The notes below the pieces were generated by a model. That model made no database searches, had not been told where the DNA came from, and saw only the letters and a program-made list of their open reading frames with translations. Shown one piece after another: positions 52,848-63,095 of a DNA stretch of 64,000 nucleotides; position 1 is the first letter of the stretch; each line of letters begins with the position of its first letter. The DNA is from Allosphingosinicella indica (GTDB lineage Bacteria; Pseudomonadota; Alphaproteobacteria; Sphingomonadales; Sphingomonadaceae). Position numbers and translations under genes: made by a program. The stretch is taken from NCBI RefSeq assembly GCF_900177405.1, contig NZ_LT840185.1, forward strand, positions 2,223,501 through 2,287,500, read 5' to 3'.

Positions 52848-53227
52848 CGCTTCAGCAGCACGTTCATCTGCGCCGAGGCGATCGGCTTCGCGCGATCCTG
52901 CTGCCAGGCGTGCGCCTCGACATTGGCCACGCGCTGGCCGAGGCGGGTGATCGCGGCGGAAGCGAAGGTGTCGTGGATCACGCCGCCGCGCATGAAGGTG
53001 ACGGTGACGTTGATCGGCTTGAGCGCGATCCCCGCGGTCTCGCCGAGCGCATCTGCGAGCGAGCCGAGCGCGGCGAATTCGAGCAGACCCGCGATCGCGC
53101 CGCCCTGCAGATAGCCGGGACGGCCGACGACATGATCGGCGAAGGGCATCAGCCAGGTGAGCGCACCGTCTTCGGCGCGGAGTGTCTGGAGGCCGAGGAA
53201 TTGCGCATAGGGCGGGAGCGACTGCAT
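52841..53227 (-). CDS. PaaI-type hotdog thioesterase
   Basis: 128 residues. YLQGGAIAGLLEFAALGSLADAL with the catalytic Gly-Gly-Ala-type motif, VTFMRGG and AAITRLGQRVANVEAHAWQQD. Hydrolyses acyl- or phenylacyl-CoA-type thioesters. Linked to the ACAD pair, so may recycle CoA in the same route. Confidence 0.9.
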   Translation of the reverse strand: MQSLPPYAQFLGLQTLRAEDGALTWLMPFADHVVGRPGYLQGGAIAGLLEFAALGSLADALGETAGIALKPINVTVTFMRGGVIHDTFASAAITRLGQRVANVEAHAWQQDRAKPIASAQMNVLLKRQ

Positions 53228-53306
53228 GTGCGCTCCATGTCATCTCCGCCGCAGTAGGGAAAGCCAAGGATTCCCGCTTTCGCGCTAAGGCGGCTAGGCT
53301 GCCCGG

Positions 53307-53987
53307 ATGCGGCAGCGGGTGAAGCGCGGAGCGATCGGGACGGCGGCGGCGCTCGTGCTGCTGCCTCTGCTCTATTTCCTCGCCGTGCTGGCGGGGAGCG
53401 TCATCCCCGCGAACGCGGGCTGGACTCCGCCGGCGGCGGGAATTCCGGTCTTCATCCGCACCAACGGCGTCCACACCTGGATCCTGGTCCCGACGGTCAA
53501 TGCCGAGATGGACTGGCGGCCCTACGCGCCGATGCACGACGTGCGCGATCCCGGCGGCGCGGACGATTATGTCGCGATGGGCTTCGGCAATCGCGAATTC
53601 TATCTGGAGACGCCGACCTGGGCGGATCTCCGCCTCTCGACAGCGCTCAAGGCCGGAATCGGGCTTGGCACCGGGCTCGTCCATGTCGAGCACGAGCCGC
53701 CGCCACGCGTGGACCGCGATCATCGCCGCATCCTGGTGCGGCCGGAGGAATATCGCCGCCTTGCCGCCTTCCTCCGCGCGAGCTTCGTGGTGCGGAAGGG
53801 GCGGACAGTGCCGCTCACCGGCCGCGGCTATGGCGCGAATGATGTCTTTTACGAAGGGCAGGGGCGCTATGACGTCTTCCGCACCTGCAACGAGTGGACA
53901 GGGGCCGCGCTCCGCCATGCCGGTATCAAGACCGGAATCTGGACCCCGCTCGAATGGAGCGTGATGCGCTGGCTAACGCCCTCTTAA
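53307..53987 (+). CDS. DUF2459 / TIGR02117 family membrane-anchored protein
   Basis: 226 residues: one N-terminal helix (about 10-30), then FIRTNGVHTWILVPTVN, DYVAMGFGNREFYLETPTWADL, FYEGQGRYDVFRTCNEWTGAALRHAGIKTGIWTPLEWSV with a conserved TCNxW. Predicted NlpC/P60-like fold with Cys nucleophile, exported. Function unknown. Confidence 0.88.
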   Translation: MRQRVKRGAIGTAAALVLLPLLYFLAVLAGSVIPANAGWTPPAAGIPVFIRTNGVHTWILVPTVNAEMDWRPYAPMHDVRDPGGADDYVAMGFGNREFYLETPTWADLRLSTALKAGIGLGTGLVHVEHEPPPRVDRDHRRILVRPEEYRRLAAFLRASFVVRKGRTVPLTGRGYGANDVFYEGQGRYDVFRTCNEWTGAALRHAGIKTGIWTPLEWSVMRWLTPS

Positions 53988-54033
53988 CCATTTGCGCCCA
54001 TCTTCGGCGCCGCAACGGAGAGGAGCGCGGACG

Positions 54034-54291
54034 ATGGCGCTGCGATGCGGGCTCGGGCTGCATGAAGCGGCGCCGCGCCAGGTGTGGAACGACACTTTCT
54101 ATTTCTCGCACTGCACGCGGTGCAATTGCCAGCTCATCCGCCGCTCCGGCCTGTGGAAGCCGGTGCCGCGCGGCTATCGCGTCGTCTGGAAAGACCGCAG
54201 CGCCGACGCGTTCGACGTCTCGCCTTGGGCGGGCGGTTGCGCGCCGTACGACGCCGAAATCGCCACGCTCAAGGGCCGCAACTGGGCCTGA
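54034..54291 (+). CDS. Small hypothetical Cys-containing protein
   Basis: 85 residues from ATG 54034 (GGAGAGGAG upstream). FYFSHCTRCNCQLIRRSGLWKPVPRGYRVVWK resembles a zinc-ribbon-like CxxC pair. No family recognised. Divergent/convergent context: ends 3 bp before the argG stop from the other strand. Confidence 0.65.
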   Translation: MALRCGLGLHEAAPRQVWNDTFYFSHCTRCNCQLIRRSGLWKPVPRGYRVVWKDRSADAFDVSPWAGGCAPYDAEIATLKGRNWA

Positions 54292-54294
54292 GCC

Positions 54295-55542
54295 TCAGCC
54301 GCGCGCCTTCTGCTTGGCGAGCAGCCGCAGACGGAGCGCGTTGAGGCGGATGAAGCCCGCCGCGTCGGCCTGGCTGTAGCCGGACGATCCTTCCTCGAAC
54401 GTCACCAGATCCTGATCGTAGAGGCTGTTCGCGCTTTCCCGGCCGATCACCGTGGCATTGCCCTTGTAGAGCTTGACGGTGACGCGGCCGGAGACGCGCT
54501 CCTGACTCCGGTCGATCAGCGCTTGCAGCATCTCGCGCTCGGGCGAGAACCAGAAGCCGTTGTAGATGAGGCTCGCGTAGCGCGGCATCAGCTCGTCTTT
54601 GAGGTGCATCGCGCCGCCATCGAGGGTGATGCTCTCGATCCCGCGGTGCGCGGCGAGGAGGATGGTGCCGCCCGGCGTCTCGTAGACGCCGCGCGATTTC
54701 ATGCCGACGAAGCGGTTCTCGACGAGATCGAGCCGGCCGATGCCATTGTCGTGGCCAAGCTGGTTGAGTTTGGTGAGCAGCGCCGCGGGCGAGAGCGGCG
54801 CGCCGTCGATGGCGACCGGATCGCCCTTCTCGAAATCGATGGTGATGACCGTCGGCGTGTCGGGCGCATCCTCGGGCGAGATGGTGCGCTGGTGGACATA
54901 TTCGGGCGCCTCGACCGCCGGATCCTCCAGCACCTTTCCTTCGGACGAGGAGTGGAGGAGGTTGGCGTCGATCGAGAAGGGCGCATCGCCGCGCTTGTCC
55001 TTGGCGATCGGGATCTGGTGCGCCTCGGCGAAGGCGATGAGCTGCTCGCGGCTGGCGAACTCCCACTCGCGCCAGGGCGCGATGACGCGGATTTCGGGCT
55101 CTAGCGCATAATAGCCGAGCTCGAAGCGGACCTGATCGTTGCCCTTGCCGGTGGCGCCATGACACACGGCGTCGGCGCCGACCGCCCTCGCGATCTCGAT
55201 CTGGCGCTTGGCGATCAGCGGCCGCGCAATCGAGGTGCCGAGCAGATACTGGCCTTCATAGACCGTGTTGGCGCGGAACATAGGGAAGACGTAATCGCGC
55301 ACGAACTCCTCGCGCAGATCGTCGATGAAGATGTTCTCCGGCTTGATGCCGAGCAGCTCGGCCTTGCGGCGCGCAGGCTCGACCTCCTCGCCCTGGCCGA
55401 GATCGGCGGTGAAGGTGACGACCTCCGCGCCATATTCGGTTTGCAGCCATTTGAGGATGATCGAGGTGTCGAGGCCGCCCGAATAAGCGAGCACCACCTT
55501 CTTGGGCCGTTCGGCTCCGCTCAGGACAGGCTTGTCGGTCAT
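54295..55542 (-). CDS. argG: Argininosuccinate synthase
   Basis: 415 residues from ATG 55542. PP-loop [74 protein letters not shown]-dependent condensation of citrulline and aspartate. Last gene of the leftward arginine cluster; argH is not in the window. Confidence 0.97.
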   Translation of the reverse strand: MTDKPVLSGAERPKKVVLAYSGGLDTSIILKWLQTEYGAEVVTFTADLGQGEEVEPARRKAELLGIKPENIFIDDLREEFVRDYVFPMFRANTVYEGQYLLGTSIARPLIAKRQIEIARAVGADAVCHGATGKGNDQVRFELGYYALEPEIRVIAPWREWEFASREQLIAFAEAHQIPIAKDKRGDAPFSIDANLLHSSSEGKVLEDPAVEAPEYVHQRTISPEDAPDTPTVITIDFEKGDPVAIDGAPLSPAALLTKLNQLGHDNGIGRLDLVENRFVGMKSRGVYETPGGTILLAAHRGIESITLDGGAMHLKDELMPRYASLIYNGFWFSPEREMLQALIDRSQERVSGRVTVKLYKGNATVIGRESANSLYDQDLVTFEEGSSGYSQADAAGFIRLNALRLRLLAKQKARG

Positions 55543-55568
55543 TTTAGATCCTTGAACGTGAGGGTTCG

Positions 55569-56033
55569 TCAGCTTTCGATCATGTCCTGGAAACGCGCGG
55601 CGACGGTATCGACCGTGACGCCCTCGCGCACCGCCAGGAACAAAGTGTCGTCGCCCGCGATGGTGCCGGCGACTTCGGGCAGCTTGGCCTGATCGACCGC
55701 GAGCGCGACGATATGCGCGGTGGCGGGCGGGGTGCGCAGCACGATGAGATTGCCCGCCGCCTCGACCGCGATCACCCATTCGGCGATGATCCGATCGAGC
55801 CGCGCGCCGGCCCAGTCGCTCTCGCCGATTTGATCGGGAAGCGCATAGGAGATGACGCCGCCGCGCCGCACCTTGACGGCGCCCATCTGATCGAGATCGC
55901 GCGATACGGTGGCCTGGGTGGCGCTGAGGCCGCGCTCGGCGAGCTTGGCGGTGACTTCCTCCTGGCTCGTCACCGGCTCGGTGCGGAGGATCGCGGCGAT
56001 GGCGCGCTGGCGCTGGGCGCGGGCGTCGGTCAT
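55569..56033 (-). CDS. argR: Arginine repressor ArgR
   Basis: 154 residues from ATG 56033. N-terminal winged helix [38 protein letters not shown] and C-terminal oligomerisation/arginine-binding part with [18 protein letters not shown]. Encoded between argF and argG with a 4-base overlap to argF; likely binds the site upstream of argC. Confidence 0.93.
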   Translation of the reverse strand: MTDARAQRQRAIAAILRTEPVTSQEEVTAKLAERGLSATQATVSRDLDQMGAVKVRRGGVISYALPDQIGESDWAGARLDRIIAEWVIAVEAAGNLIVLRTPPATAHIVALAVDQAKLPEVAGTIAGDDTLFLAVREGVTVDTVAARFQDMIES

Positions 56034-56893
56034 CGGCCGAGCGCCCATGCGATCGCACCGCGCGCGCTGCGCATCCGGTTCTCCGCCTGGCGCCAGACCG
56101 CGCTCCTGGGCGAGTCTATCACCGCATCGGTGACTTCGAGCCCGCGACGGGCGGGGAGGCAGTGGAGGAACCATGCGTCGTCCGAAACGGCCATCAATTC
56201 GCTTCCGACACGATAGGAGGTTAGTGCCATAAGGCGCTGGGTTTCCTCGTCATCCTGACCCATCGAGACCCACACGTCGGTATAGACGAACTGCGCGCCC
56301 TTCACAGCCTCCAGCGGATCGGCGGTCTGGCGGACGCCGTCGGGGGCGTCGCGCAGTGCATAGCCTTCGGGGCTGGCTAGGGTCAGATCGGCACCGAGCA
56401 GCACTGCCGCCTCGGCGAGCGAGCGGGCGACATTGTTGTCGGCATCACCGACATAGGCGATCTTCACACCCTCGATACGCCCGGCGAGCTGTTTGACCGT
56501 CAGCATGTCGGCGAGCGCCTGGAGCGGATGGTGCCGGTCGGACAGCATGTTGACGAGCGGCACATCGACCGCGGCGGCCATGCTCTCGAGCCAGCCATGA
56601 TCCTTCACCCGCGCAGCGATCAGGCCGTGATAGCAGGCGAGGGTGCGCGCCACGTCCTCCGGGCTCTCGCGGGTACCGAGGCCGACTTCCTCATTCTGGA
56701 TGTAGACCGGGTGGCCGCCGAGCTGGACGACTGCCATCTCCATCGAGTTCCGCGTCCTTGCGCTCGGCTTCTGGAAGAGAAGGGCGGCGCCCTGGCCTTC
56801 GAGCGGACGGCCGGCGTCCGGCGCCTCGGCGCGCGCCAGGATGTCGTTCAGCGCATCGGCGCCGAGCGACGCGATCGTCAGGATGTCGCTCAC
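56030..56893 (-). CDS. argF: Ornithine carbamoyltransferase
   Basis: 287 residues. [23 protein letters not shown] (carbamoyl phosphate motif SxRT), [33 protein letters not shown], and [13 protein letters not shown] (ornithine motif). Slightly shorter than average but complete. Makes citrulline. Confidence 0.97.
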   Translation of the reverse strand: MSDILTIASLGADALNDILARAEAPDAGRPLEGQGAALLFQKPSARTRNSMEMAVVQLGGHPVYIQNEEVGLGTRESPEDVARTLACYHGLIAARVKDHGWLESMAAAVDVPLVNMLSDRHHPLQALADMLTVKQLAGRIEGVKIAYVGDADNNVARSLAEAAVLLGADLTLASPEGYALRDAPDGVRQTADPLEAVKGAQFVYTDVWVSMGQDDEETQRLMALTSYRVGSELMAVSDDAWFLHCLPARRGLEVTDAVIDSPRSAVWRQAENRMRSARGAIAWALGR

Positions 56894-57756
56894 CAGTCCT
56901 TCTCCATCTTGACCATCGTGCCGATGCCCTTGTCGGTGAGCAGTTCGATGAGCAGCGCGTGGGGGACGCGGCCGTCGATAATATGCGCGGTGCCGACGCC
57001 GCCCTCGACCGCTTCGGCGCAGGCGCGCAGCTTGGGGATCATGCCGGCGCTGATCGATTCATGGCCGATGCGATCGCGCAGCTCCGCCGCGGTGAGACGG
57101 GGGACGAGGCTGGAGGGATCGGCGACGTCTTCGAGCAGGCCGGGCGCTGCGGTGAGGTAAACGATCTTCTCCGCGGCCATGGCGACGGCGATCGCGCGCG
57201 CCGCCTCGTCGGCGTTGACGTTGAAGGGCTGGCCGGCGGCGTCGGCGCCGATCGTCGAGACGACGGGCGCGAGCCCTTCGTCGAGCAGCCGGTGGAGCAC
57301 CGAGGCGCGGACCTGCTGGACATCACCGACAAAGCCGAGCGCGGGATCGCGCTGGGTGACGGTGAGCAGACCCGCATCCTCGCCCGAGACGCCGACGGCG
57401 ACCGGCTCCTCAAGCGCCTCGCGATTGATCGTCGCCACGAGATCGCGGTTGATCTTGCCGGTCAGCACCATGCGGACGATCTCCAGCGTCTCGGCATCGG
57501 TGACGCGAAGGCCGTCGCGGAACTCTGGCGCCTTGCCCATCCGCTTCATCAGCGCATCGACCTGCGGCCCGCCGCCGTGGACGAGCACGCAGCGGACGCC
57601 GACGCTGCGCAGCAAGAGCACGTCCTGCGCCAGCGCGCGATCGAGTTCCTGGTCGATCGCCGCGCCGCCGAGCTTCACCACCACCGATTTGCCGGCGAAG
57701 CGGCGGATGTAGGGCAGCGCCTCGATGAGGATCGTGGCGGTTTGGGAGGGGGTCAT
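56890..57756 (-). CDS. argB: Acetylglutamate kinase
   Basis: 288 residues from ATG 57756. [44 protein letters not shown], then [26 protein letters not shown], ending [32 protein letters not shown]. Second step of arginine synthesis. Overlaps argF by 4. Confidence 0.97.
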   Translation of the reverse strand: MTPSQTATILIEALPYIRRFAGKSVVVKLGGAAIDQELDRALAQDVLLLRSVGVRCVLVHGGGPQVDALMKRMGKAPEFRDGLRVTDAETLEIVRMVLTGKINRDLVATINREALEEPVAVGVSGEDAGLLTVTQRDPALGFVGDVQQVRASVLHRLLDEGLAPVVSTIGADAAGQPFNVNADEAARAIAVAMAAEKIVYLTAAPGLLEDVADPSSLVPRLTAAELRDRIGHESISAGMIPKLRACAEAVEGGVGTAHIIDGRVPHALLIELLTDKGIGTMVKMEKDW

Positions 57757-57771
57757 CGCGCTGCTTTCTTT

Positions 57772-57874
57772 CCGCTCATCTCGAGCCAGCATCGAGCGAA
57801 GTCGAGATGCGCCGTCGAGAGACCGTCTCTCGACACGCCGTCTCGACAGGCTCGACGGCTGCTCGAGATGAGCG
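57772..57874. repeat. Inverted repeat of ~50-bp units (family C, copy 2)
   Basis: CCGCTCATCTCGAG...GTCGAGAGA then TCTCTCGAC...CTCGAGATGAGCG, i.e. the same units as at 48335 but abutting through their GTCGAGAGA ends instead of through the CTCGAGATGAGCG ends. Lies between argB and argJ. Confidence 0.8.
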
Positions 57875-57898
57875 CTGTTGCTGGAAAGGAATGAGCCG

Positions 57899-59059
57899 TC
57901 ATGACGTCACGCTATTCTCTTTGATGTAGCCGGGGCCGAGGTCGATGCCGATCACCTGCGCGCGGCCCCGGCCGAGGCCGAGTGCGACCTCGATCGCGAT
58001 TTCCTTGTGCTGCATGTGCGCGGCGACCTTGCCGGCGTCGTGATCCACGCCTTCGCCGCCGCGCGAGACGATTGTGCCACCGTAGGCGACAGTGGCGCTG
58101 TCCGCCTCGAAGCCGATCCCCGCCGATCCGGCGGCGGCGAGCAGGCGGCCCCAATAGGGGTCCGAGCCGTACCAAGAGCATTTGACGAGATTGTTCTCGG
58201 CGATCGCCTTGGCCGCGGCGCGCGCCTCGGCATCGCTGGCGGCGCCGGAGACGGTGAGGCGGACCATCTTGGTCATGCCTTCCGCGTCATGCGCCATCTG
58301 CAGCGTCAGATCCTCGCAGAGGCGGTGTACCGCATCGGCGAATTCCTCCGGGTCGGCGGGGCCGCGGCGGCCGCTGGTGAGCAGAAATGCGCTGTCGTTG
58401 GTCGATGTCGCGCCATCGACGTTGAGCGTGTTGAACGTGCGGTCGGACGCATCCGCCAGCACGCGCTGGAGCGTGTCGCGGTCGAGCGCGGCGTCGGTGG
58501 TGAGGAAGGCGAGCATCGTCGCCATGTTGGGCGCGATCATGCCGCAGCCCTTGGCCATGCCGCCGAGCGTAAAGGTCGATCCGCTGATCACCGCCTGCTT
58601 GGGCTTGCTGTCGGTGGTGAGGATGCCGCGCGCCGCATCCTGAGCGCCCTCGACCGAACGCTGGCGTGCGAGCTTGGGAATGGCGGGGGCGATCTTCTCC
58701 ATCGGCAGATGCGTGCCGATGATCCCGGTCGAGCAGACGAGCACGTCGTCGACCGCGATGCCGAGCGCAGCGGCAGTTTCGGTGCACATCGCATCGGCAT
58801 CGCGGCGGCCCTGAGCGCCCGTGCCGGCATTGGCATTGCCCGAATTGACGATGATCGCCGCCGCCCGGCCGCCGTTCGCCGCCAGCCGCTCGCGTGACAC
58901 GCCGACGGGCGGCGCGAAGAATTTGTTCTGGGTGAAGACGGCGGCGCAGGGCACCGGTTTGCCGTCTTCGGTGGCGAGAAGCGCCATGTCGGGGCGGCGC
59001 TGCTTGACGCCGGCGTGGAGGCCGGCCGCGACGAACCCTTCGGCTGCGGTAACGCTCAA
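57899..59059 (-). CDS. argJ: Bifunctional ornithine acetyltransferase / N-acetylglutamate synthase
   Basis: 386 residues from TTG 59059, overlapping the argC stop (TTGA). The autocleavage site GATSTND in [18 protein letters not shown] divides alpha and beta chains; Thr after Ala is the nucleophile. [21 protein letters not shown] and [13 protein letters not shown] are family motifs. Its presence implies the cyclic acetyl-ornithine route. Confidence 0.95.
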   Translation of the reverse strand: MSVTAAEGFVAAGLHAGVKQRRPDMALLATEDGKPVPCAAVFTQNKFFAPPVGVSRERLAANGGRAAAIIVNSGNANAGTGAQGRRDADAMCTETAAALGIAVDDVLVCSTGIIGTHLPMEKIAPAIPKLARQRSVEGAQDAARGILTTDSKPKQAVISGSTFTLGGMAKGCGMIAPNMATMLAFLTTDAALDRDTLQRVLADASDRTFNTLNVDGATSTNDSAFLLTSGRRGPADPEEFADAVHRLCEDLTLQMAHDAEGMTKMVRLTVSGAASDAEARAAAKAIAENNLVKCSWYGSDPYWGRLLAAAGSAGIGFEADSATVAYGGTIVSRGGEGVDHDAGKVAAHMQHKEIAIEVALGLGRGRAQVIGIDLGPGYIKENSVTS

Positions 59060-60057
59060 GGATAGACTCCCACTTTGGCAAGGCCCGCATCCTCGTCGAG
59101 GCCGAGCATGAGGTTGGCGCACTGGATCATCTGGCCGGCGGCGCCCTTCACCAGATTGTCGATCGCGGCGATAGCGACGACGCGGCCGGTCCGCGCGTCG
59201 TAACGCGCGGTGAGGTGCGCGGCGTTGGAGCCGAGCACCCATTTGGTCTGGGGCGACCGTTCCGAGACATGGGCGAAGGGTTCGCCGGCATAAGCCTCGG
59301 CGAGCGCGGCGAGCGGATCGCAAGGGCCCAGCGCCTTCGCGTAGCAGGTGGCGAGGATGCCGCGCGTCATCGGCGCCAGATGCGGCGTGAAGAGAATCGA
59401 GCCACCCAGCGCCATCTCCATCTCGGCGGTGTGGCGGTGCGAGAGCAGGCCGTAGGCGGCGAAATTGCCGTCGACGGTGCAGAAGGCGGTCTCTTCCTTC
59501 GCCGCGCGGCCGGCGCCGGTGACGCCCGAGGCGGCATCGACAGTGATCGTGCCGGGATCGATGAGGCCGAGCAGCGGCTTCAGCGCGAGGATGGCGGCGG
59601 TGGGATAGCAGCCGGCGGCCGCGACGGCCTTGGCGTCGCGGATGGCGTCACGATTGATCTCCGGTATGCCGTAGGCGAAGCGGCCGAGCAGATCGGGCGT
59701 GGCGTGCGGCTCGTTGTACCAACGCTCGTAAGACGCCGCATCGTCGAGGCGGAAATCGGCGCCGAGATCGACAAAGGGAATGCCGCGATCGAGAATATCG
59801 GCGGCGATCGCCTGCGAGTGGCCATGCGGCAGCGCCGCGAACACGAGATCGATGTCTTGAAGGGCTTCAGACGCGTAACGCTCGACGACCAAATCTGGAT
59901 AAGCGAGGGCGAGATGTGGATGAACGGCCGGAAGCGACGCACCGGCGTGGCTGTCGCCGAAGAGGCGCGCGGGCCAGATCGCCGAATGCGCGGCCGCGAG
60001 CCGGAGCAATTCCGCGCCCACGAAACCGGAGGCGCCAAGGATGGCAGTGCGAATCAT
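59056..60057 (-). CDS. argC: N-acetyl-gamma-glutamyl-phosphate reductase
   Basis: 333 residues from ATG 60057; a longer frame to 60078 would cover the upstream motif array, so the shorter start is preferred. [21 protein letters not shown] (NADP motif), [15 protein letters not shown] with the catalytic Cys, [14 protein letters not shown] and [19 protein letters not shown]. Third step of arginine synthesis; heads the argC-argJ-argB-argF-argR-argG run. Confidence 0.96.
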   Translation of the reverse strand: MIRTAILGASGFVGAELLRLAAAHSAIWPARLFGDSHAGASLPAVHPHLALAYPDLVVERYASEALQDIDLVFAALPHGHSQAIAADILDRGIPFVDLGADFRLDDAASYERWYNEPHATPDLLGRFAYGIPEINRDAIRDAKAVAAAGCYPTAAILALKPLLGLIDPGTITVDAASGVTGAGRAAKEETAFCTVDGNFAAYGLLSHRHTAEMEMALGGSILFTPHLAPMTRGILATCYAKALGPCDPLAALAEAYAGEPFAHVSERSPQTKWVLGSNAAHLTARYDARTGRVVAIAAIDNLVKGAAGQMIQCANLMLGLDEDAGLAKVGVYP

Positions 60058-60065
60058 CGCCGCCA

Positions 60066-60092
60066 TATGCATAATCATGCATAACTATGCAA
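60066..60092 (-). promoter_or_regulatory. Candidate ArgR-binding array upstream of argC
   Basis: Three ATGCAT/ATGCAA motifs start at 60067, 60077 and 60087, exactly 10 bp apart. On the minus strand two of them form TATGCAT-GATT-ATGCATA, an 18-bp perfect dyad with the TGnAT-N4-ATnCA geometry of ARG boxes. Position directly upstream of the argC start supports an operator. Confidence 0.6.
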
Positions 60093-60112
60093 TGACGGCG
60101 ATGATTGGATTT

Positions 60113-60361
60113 TTACGGACTGACCGGCGAATTATCGTCGTCGTCGGCGATCGTATAGACGACCGCCACCAATACGGCGATGGCGCCGATCGCGCCGAAG
60201 ATCGCGCCGCTGGACAGGAAACCGCCGTCCAGATCGTTCTCGCCGCTCATCGCGGCGCTTGCGCGTGACGGCGACAGGCTGGCTGCCGATTGCGCCGCAA
60301 CCGGCGCGATGGCCAAGGTTGTGGCACTGGCAAAGATCAATGCCTTCATAGGGATACGCAT
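60113..60361 (-). CDS. Small exported single-helix protein with acidic tail (paralog 1)
   Basis: 82 residues. Signal peptide 1-23 (AQSAAS), then SLSPSRASAAMSGENDLDGG, one transmembrane helix (about 52-71), and a DDDDNSPVSP tail. Shares its design with the next gene. Family unknown; topology suggests inner-membrane or cell-envelope anchoring. TTAGGAACGAAT precedes ATG. Confidence 0.7.
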   Translation of the reverse strand: MRIPMKALIFASATTLAIAPVAAQSAASLSPSRASAAMSGENDLDGGFLSSGAIFGAIGAIAVLVAVVYTIADDDDNSPVSP

Positions 60362-60394
60362 ATTCGTTCCTAACAGAAAGGAGGTTGGCGGCGG

Positions 60395-60640
60395 TTACGG
60401 GCTGACCGGGTTGTCGTTGTCGTCGTTCATGAACTCGACGAGCCCATAGATGAAGGCGCCGGCGGCGAGCACGCCGAGGACGATGCCGAAGGTGTTGCCG
60501 CCCTCCAGATTGTTCTCGCCATCGACCGAGGCCGAAGCGCGCGAGACGCTGAGTGGCGCCGCTGCGCTCTGGGCGGATGCCGGGACGGCAAGCACCAACG
60601 TGGCCGCCGCGAGCGCGGCCGGCAGTTTACGCAAATACAC
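60395..60640 (-). CDS. Small exported single-helix protein with acidic tail (paralog 2)
   Basis: 81 residues from GTG 60640 (ATG at 60676 possible). Signal peptide, APLSVSRASASVDGENNLEGG, one helix and a NDDNDNPVSP tail. Clearly homologous to the gene at 60113 (SVSRASA, GEN-L-GG, NPVSP). Tandem duplication of a family I do not recognise. Confidence 0.7.
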   Translation of the reverse strand: MYLRKLPAALAAATLVLAVPASAQSAAAPLSVSRASASVDGENNLEGGNTFGIVLGVLAAGAFIYGLVEFMNDDNDNPVSP

Positions 60641-60809
60641 GGAAAATTCTCCCTCTTTAGGATGGAACGCCGTCAACGAGCGGGGCGGGGCCTACCGTTC
60701 CGCCTGCCTTCCGGTTGGTCCGCTCGAAGGCTCGCTCCGCCCCAGGGCGTGGCGGCGAAGGGACGAGTGGAGCCTTGTGTCGCACGCGCGGCTTTGCGAA
60801 CGAGGCGCC

Positions 60810-61403
60810 ATGACGTGCGCGTTCCGGCTCCGCGCGGCGCTGGCCGCCGCTTTCCTGTTGCTTCTCACGCTACCAGTGGCTGCCGAAGCCGCGCGGGTGC
60901 GCCTGGAGACGAGCGAGGGCGTGATCCTGATCGAGGTGGATACGAAGCGCGCGCCGATCACCGCCGCCAACTTCCTCCGCTACGTCGACGAGAAGCTGTT
61001 CGACGGCAAAACCTTCTACCGGGCTGCGCGCAACCGGACGGCGCCGACGCAGGGGCTGATCCAGGGCGGCATCAACAAATATGTCGTCGGCGCGCCGGCG
61101 CCGATTGCGCATGAGCCGACCAGCAGGACCGGCCTCCGGCACGGCAACGGGACGCTGTCGATGGCGCGCAACGCACCTGGCACGGCGATGGGCGATTTCT
61201 TCATCACCCTCGGGCCTTCCTCCTATCTCGACGCGCGCGACGGCAATCCCGGCTATGCCGCCTTCGGCCGAGTGGTGAGCGGAATGCCGGTGGTGCAGAA
61301 GATCTTGGCGAAGCCGACCTATCCCGGCGGCCGGTCGCAGAACACCATGGGGCAGTCGATCATGAAGCCGGTGAAGATCATCAGCGCGCGCCGCGTGAAG
61401 TGA
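60810..61403 (+). CDS. Exported cyclophilin-type peptidyl-prolyl isomerase
   Basis: 197 residues from ATG 60810 with a signal peptide (AALAAAFLLLLTLPVAAEAA). VRLETSEGVILIEVDTKRAPITAANFLRYV, FDGKTFYRAARN, HGNGTLSMARNAPGTAMGDFFITLG and AFGRVVSGMPVVQKI are the PpiA pattern. Helps periplasmic protein folding. Confidence 0.93.
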   Translation: MTCAFRLRAALAAAFLLLLTLPVAAEAARVRLETSEGVILIEVDTKRAPITAANFLRYVDEKLFDGKTFYRAARNRTAPTQGLIQGGINKYVVGAPAPIAHEPTSRTGLRHGNGTLSMARNAPGTAMGDFFITLGPSSYLDARDGNPGYAAFGRVVSGMPVVQKILAKPTYPGGRSQNTMGQSIMKPVKIISARRVK

Positions 61404-61421
61404 GCGGCGCCCTGCGCTGCG

Positions 61422-63095
61422 TCAGAAGCGCGTGCCGATGGTGAAGGAAAGGCGCGGATCGCGGTCGGCGCCGAACGCGCCGTCCTTCAGGGGAATGCCG
61501 AGCTCCAGCCCGGCCTCGACCGCCTTGCCCAGCCAGACACGGACGCCGCCGCCGGCCGAAGCCAGCGTGCCGCCGCCGCCTCCGCCGCGATAATTGCCGA
61601 CGCTGCCGACATCGCCGTAGAGATAGAGCTGCGCCTTGCTGAGCGGCTTAGGCATCTCGCCGAGATCGTAGCGGACCTCGGCCGACCCGGCGATTCCCTT
61701 GTCGCCCGAGAGCTCGCGATAGTCGTACCCGCGTAGGAAACTGCGGCCGCCAAGCCCCATCTCCTCCGAGGAGAGGAGCGGGCGGGTGGCGAGCTGCGCC
61801 TGCGCCTGGAGCTGCATCGTCACGCGCGGCGCGACGCGGCGGACATATTCGCCCCAGACGTCGATCTTGCCGAAGCGGCCGCTGGCGTCGTCGCGCGAGG
61901 CGAGCGGATCGCCCGGTTCGGTGGCGCCGAAGATGTCGAGCCCCTGTGAGATGGCAACGCGGCCGCGGACATAGCCATTGGTGAAGATGTCGAGCGCATA
62001 GATGCTCGCCTGCAGGATCGCGATCTGATCGGACCGGAGCGGTGCGCCGTCGATCGACTGCACCGATTCGCGCAGCGTAAAGCCGCTATAGGCCCAGACG
62101 CTCGTCTCGCGCGTGCGGAGCAAAGGATGGCTGAACTCGGCGCCGGCTTCGGCGCTGTGGCCGTCGAAATCGCGGCCCGACAGCACGCCGCCGGGGTGGG
62201 TATAGGCATAATAGCCGCCCAGCTTGACGTCGGTGCCGTTGGTGCCGAGCGGCATGGTGTATTCGGCGCTGACCAGCCCGAATTCGCGCGGCTCGAACGG
62301 GGTGATCGCCGCGCCGAGGCTCAGCCGGTCGTCGTCCGATCCGACGCCGCTGAGATCGACATTGGCCTGCGCGCGGACAGGGCCCACTTCGGCAGTGCCC
62401 CAATTGTCGAGCGAGGCGCGGCCGCGGACGCGATCGCGGTCGGTGGCGACCTTCAGGATGTTGCGACCGTCCTGCCGCTCGAGCCGCGCATTGCCGACGG
62501 TGACGCCGGCGATGTCGCCGGCGACGAGCAGGCGGCGTTCGAGCGCGCGGGTCGAGACCGGGCCGGTGCCGACGAGCGCGGCGAGATAGCGTTCGGCGAC
62601 CGAGGCGGCCTTGCCGCTCGCCTCGACGGCGTCGATGCGGCCCTCGTCGATCACCACGCGCAGCACACCGTTGCCGAGGCGTTGCGCCGGGATCCAGGCG
62701 GTGGCGAGGCCGTAGCCGGCGCGGCGCGCGACGTTTGCGACATCGGAGGCGAGCGCGGCGAGATCGGAAGAGGACAGTTCGCGGCCCGCATAGCGCTCGA
62801 TCACCGGCGCGAAGGCGGCGGGCTGCAGGATCGTGGCGCCCTCGACGCGGATCGCGCCTGCGACGATGCCGCCGCCGACATCGACAGTTGCGTCCGCATC
62901 GGGGGCAACGGTCGTGGGCAACGGCGTCTTGGGCTTGCTCGGCAACGTATCGGGGAGTTCTTCCTTCACCACTGCCGGGTCGGCGCGATCGAGAGGCGTC
63001 TGGGCCGCCCATGCCGGTGCCGTTGACGCGAACAGTGCGAGTGCGCCGACAGCGGTGGAAAGAAAGCGGTGCGGGGAGGGGGATACGCCGAACAT
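61422..63095 (-). CDS. ShlB/FhaC/HecB-type outer membrane transporter (TpsB)
   Basis: 557 residues. Signal peptide (ending AWAAQ), Pro/Asp-rich linker, POTRA domain (about 75-150: GAIRVEGATILQPAAFAPVIERYAGRELSSSDLAAL and GYGLATAWIPAQRLGNGVLRVVIDEGRIDAVE), then a beta-barrel ending LSFTIGTRF with C-terminal Phe. The VRGY/DRGR-type motif FLRGYDYRELSGDKG is present. Exports a TpsA protein. The divergent gene at 63257 is a FecR-domain protein; no TpsA is within the window. Confidence 0.93.
   Translation of the reverse strand: MFGVSPSPHRFLSTAVGALALFASTAPAWAAQTPLDRADPAVVKEELPDTLPSKPKTPLPTTVAPDADATVDVGGGIVAGAIRVEGATILQPAAFAPVIERYAGRELSSSDLAALASDVANVARRAGYGLATAWIPAQRLGNGVLRVVIDEGRIDAVEASGKAASVAERYLAALVGTGPVSTRALERRLLVAGDIAGVTVGNARLERQDGRNILKVATDRDRVRGRASLDNWGTAEVGPVRAQANVDLSGVGSDDDRLSLGAAITPFEPREFGLVSAEYTMPLGTNGTDVKLGGYYAYTHPGGVLSGRDFDGHSAEAGAEFSHPLLRTRETSVWAYSGFTLRESVQSIDGAPLRSDQIAILQASIYALDIFTNGYVRGRVAISQGLDIFGATEPGDPLASRDDASGRFGKIDVWGEYVRRVAPRVTMQLQAQAQLATRPLLSSEEMGLGGRSFLRGYDYRELSGDKGIAGSAEVRYDLGEMPKPLSKAQLYLYGDVGSVGNYRGGGGGGTLASAGGGVRVWLGKAVEAGLELGIPLKDGAFGADRDPRLSFTIGTRF

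Noticed and set aside
52260-53918. 552-residue minus-strand ORF
   Set aside because: Antisense of ACAD and DUF2459 genes; it also overlaps the thioesterase in another frame.
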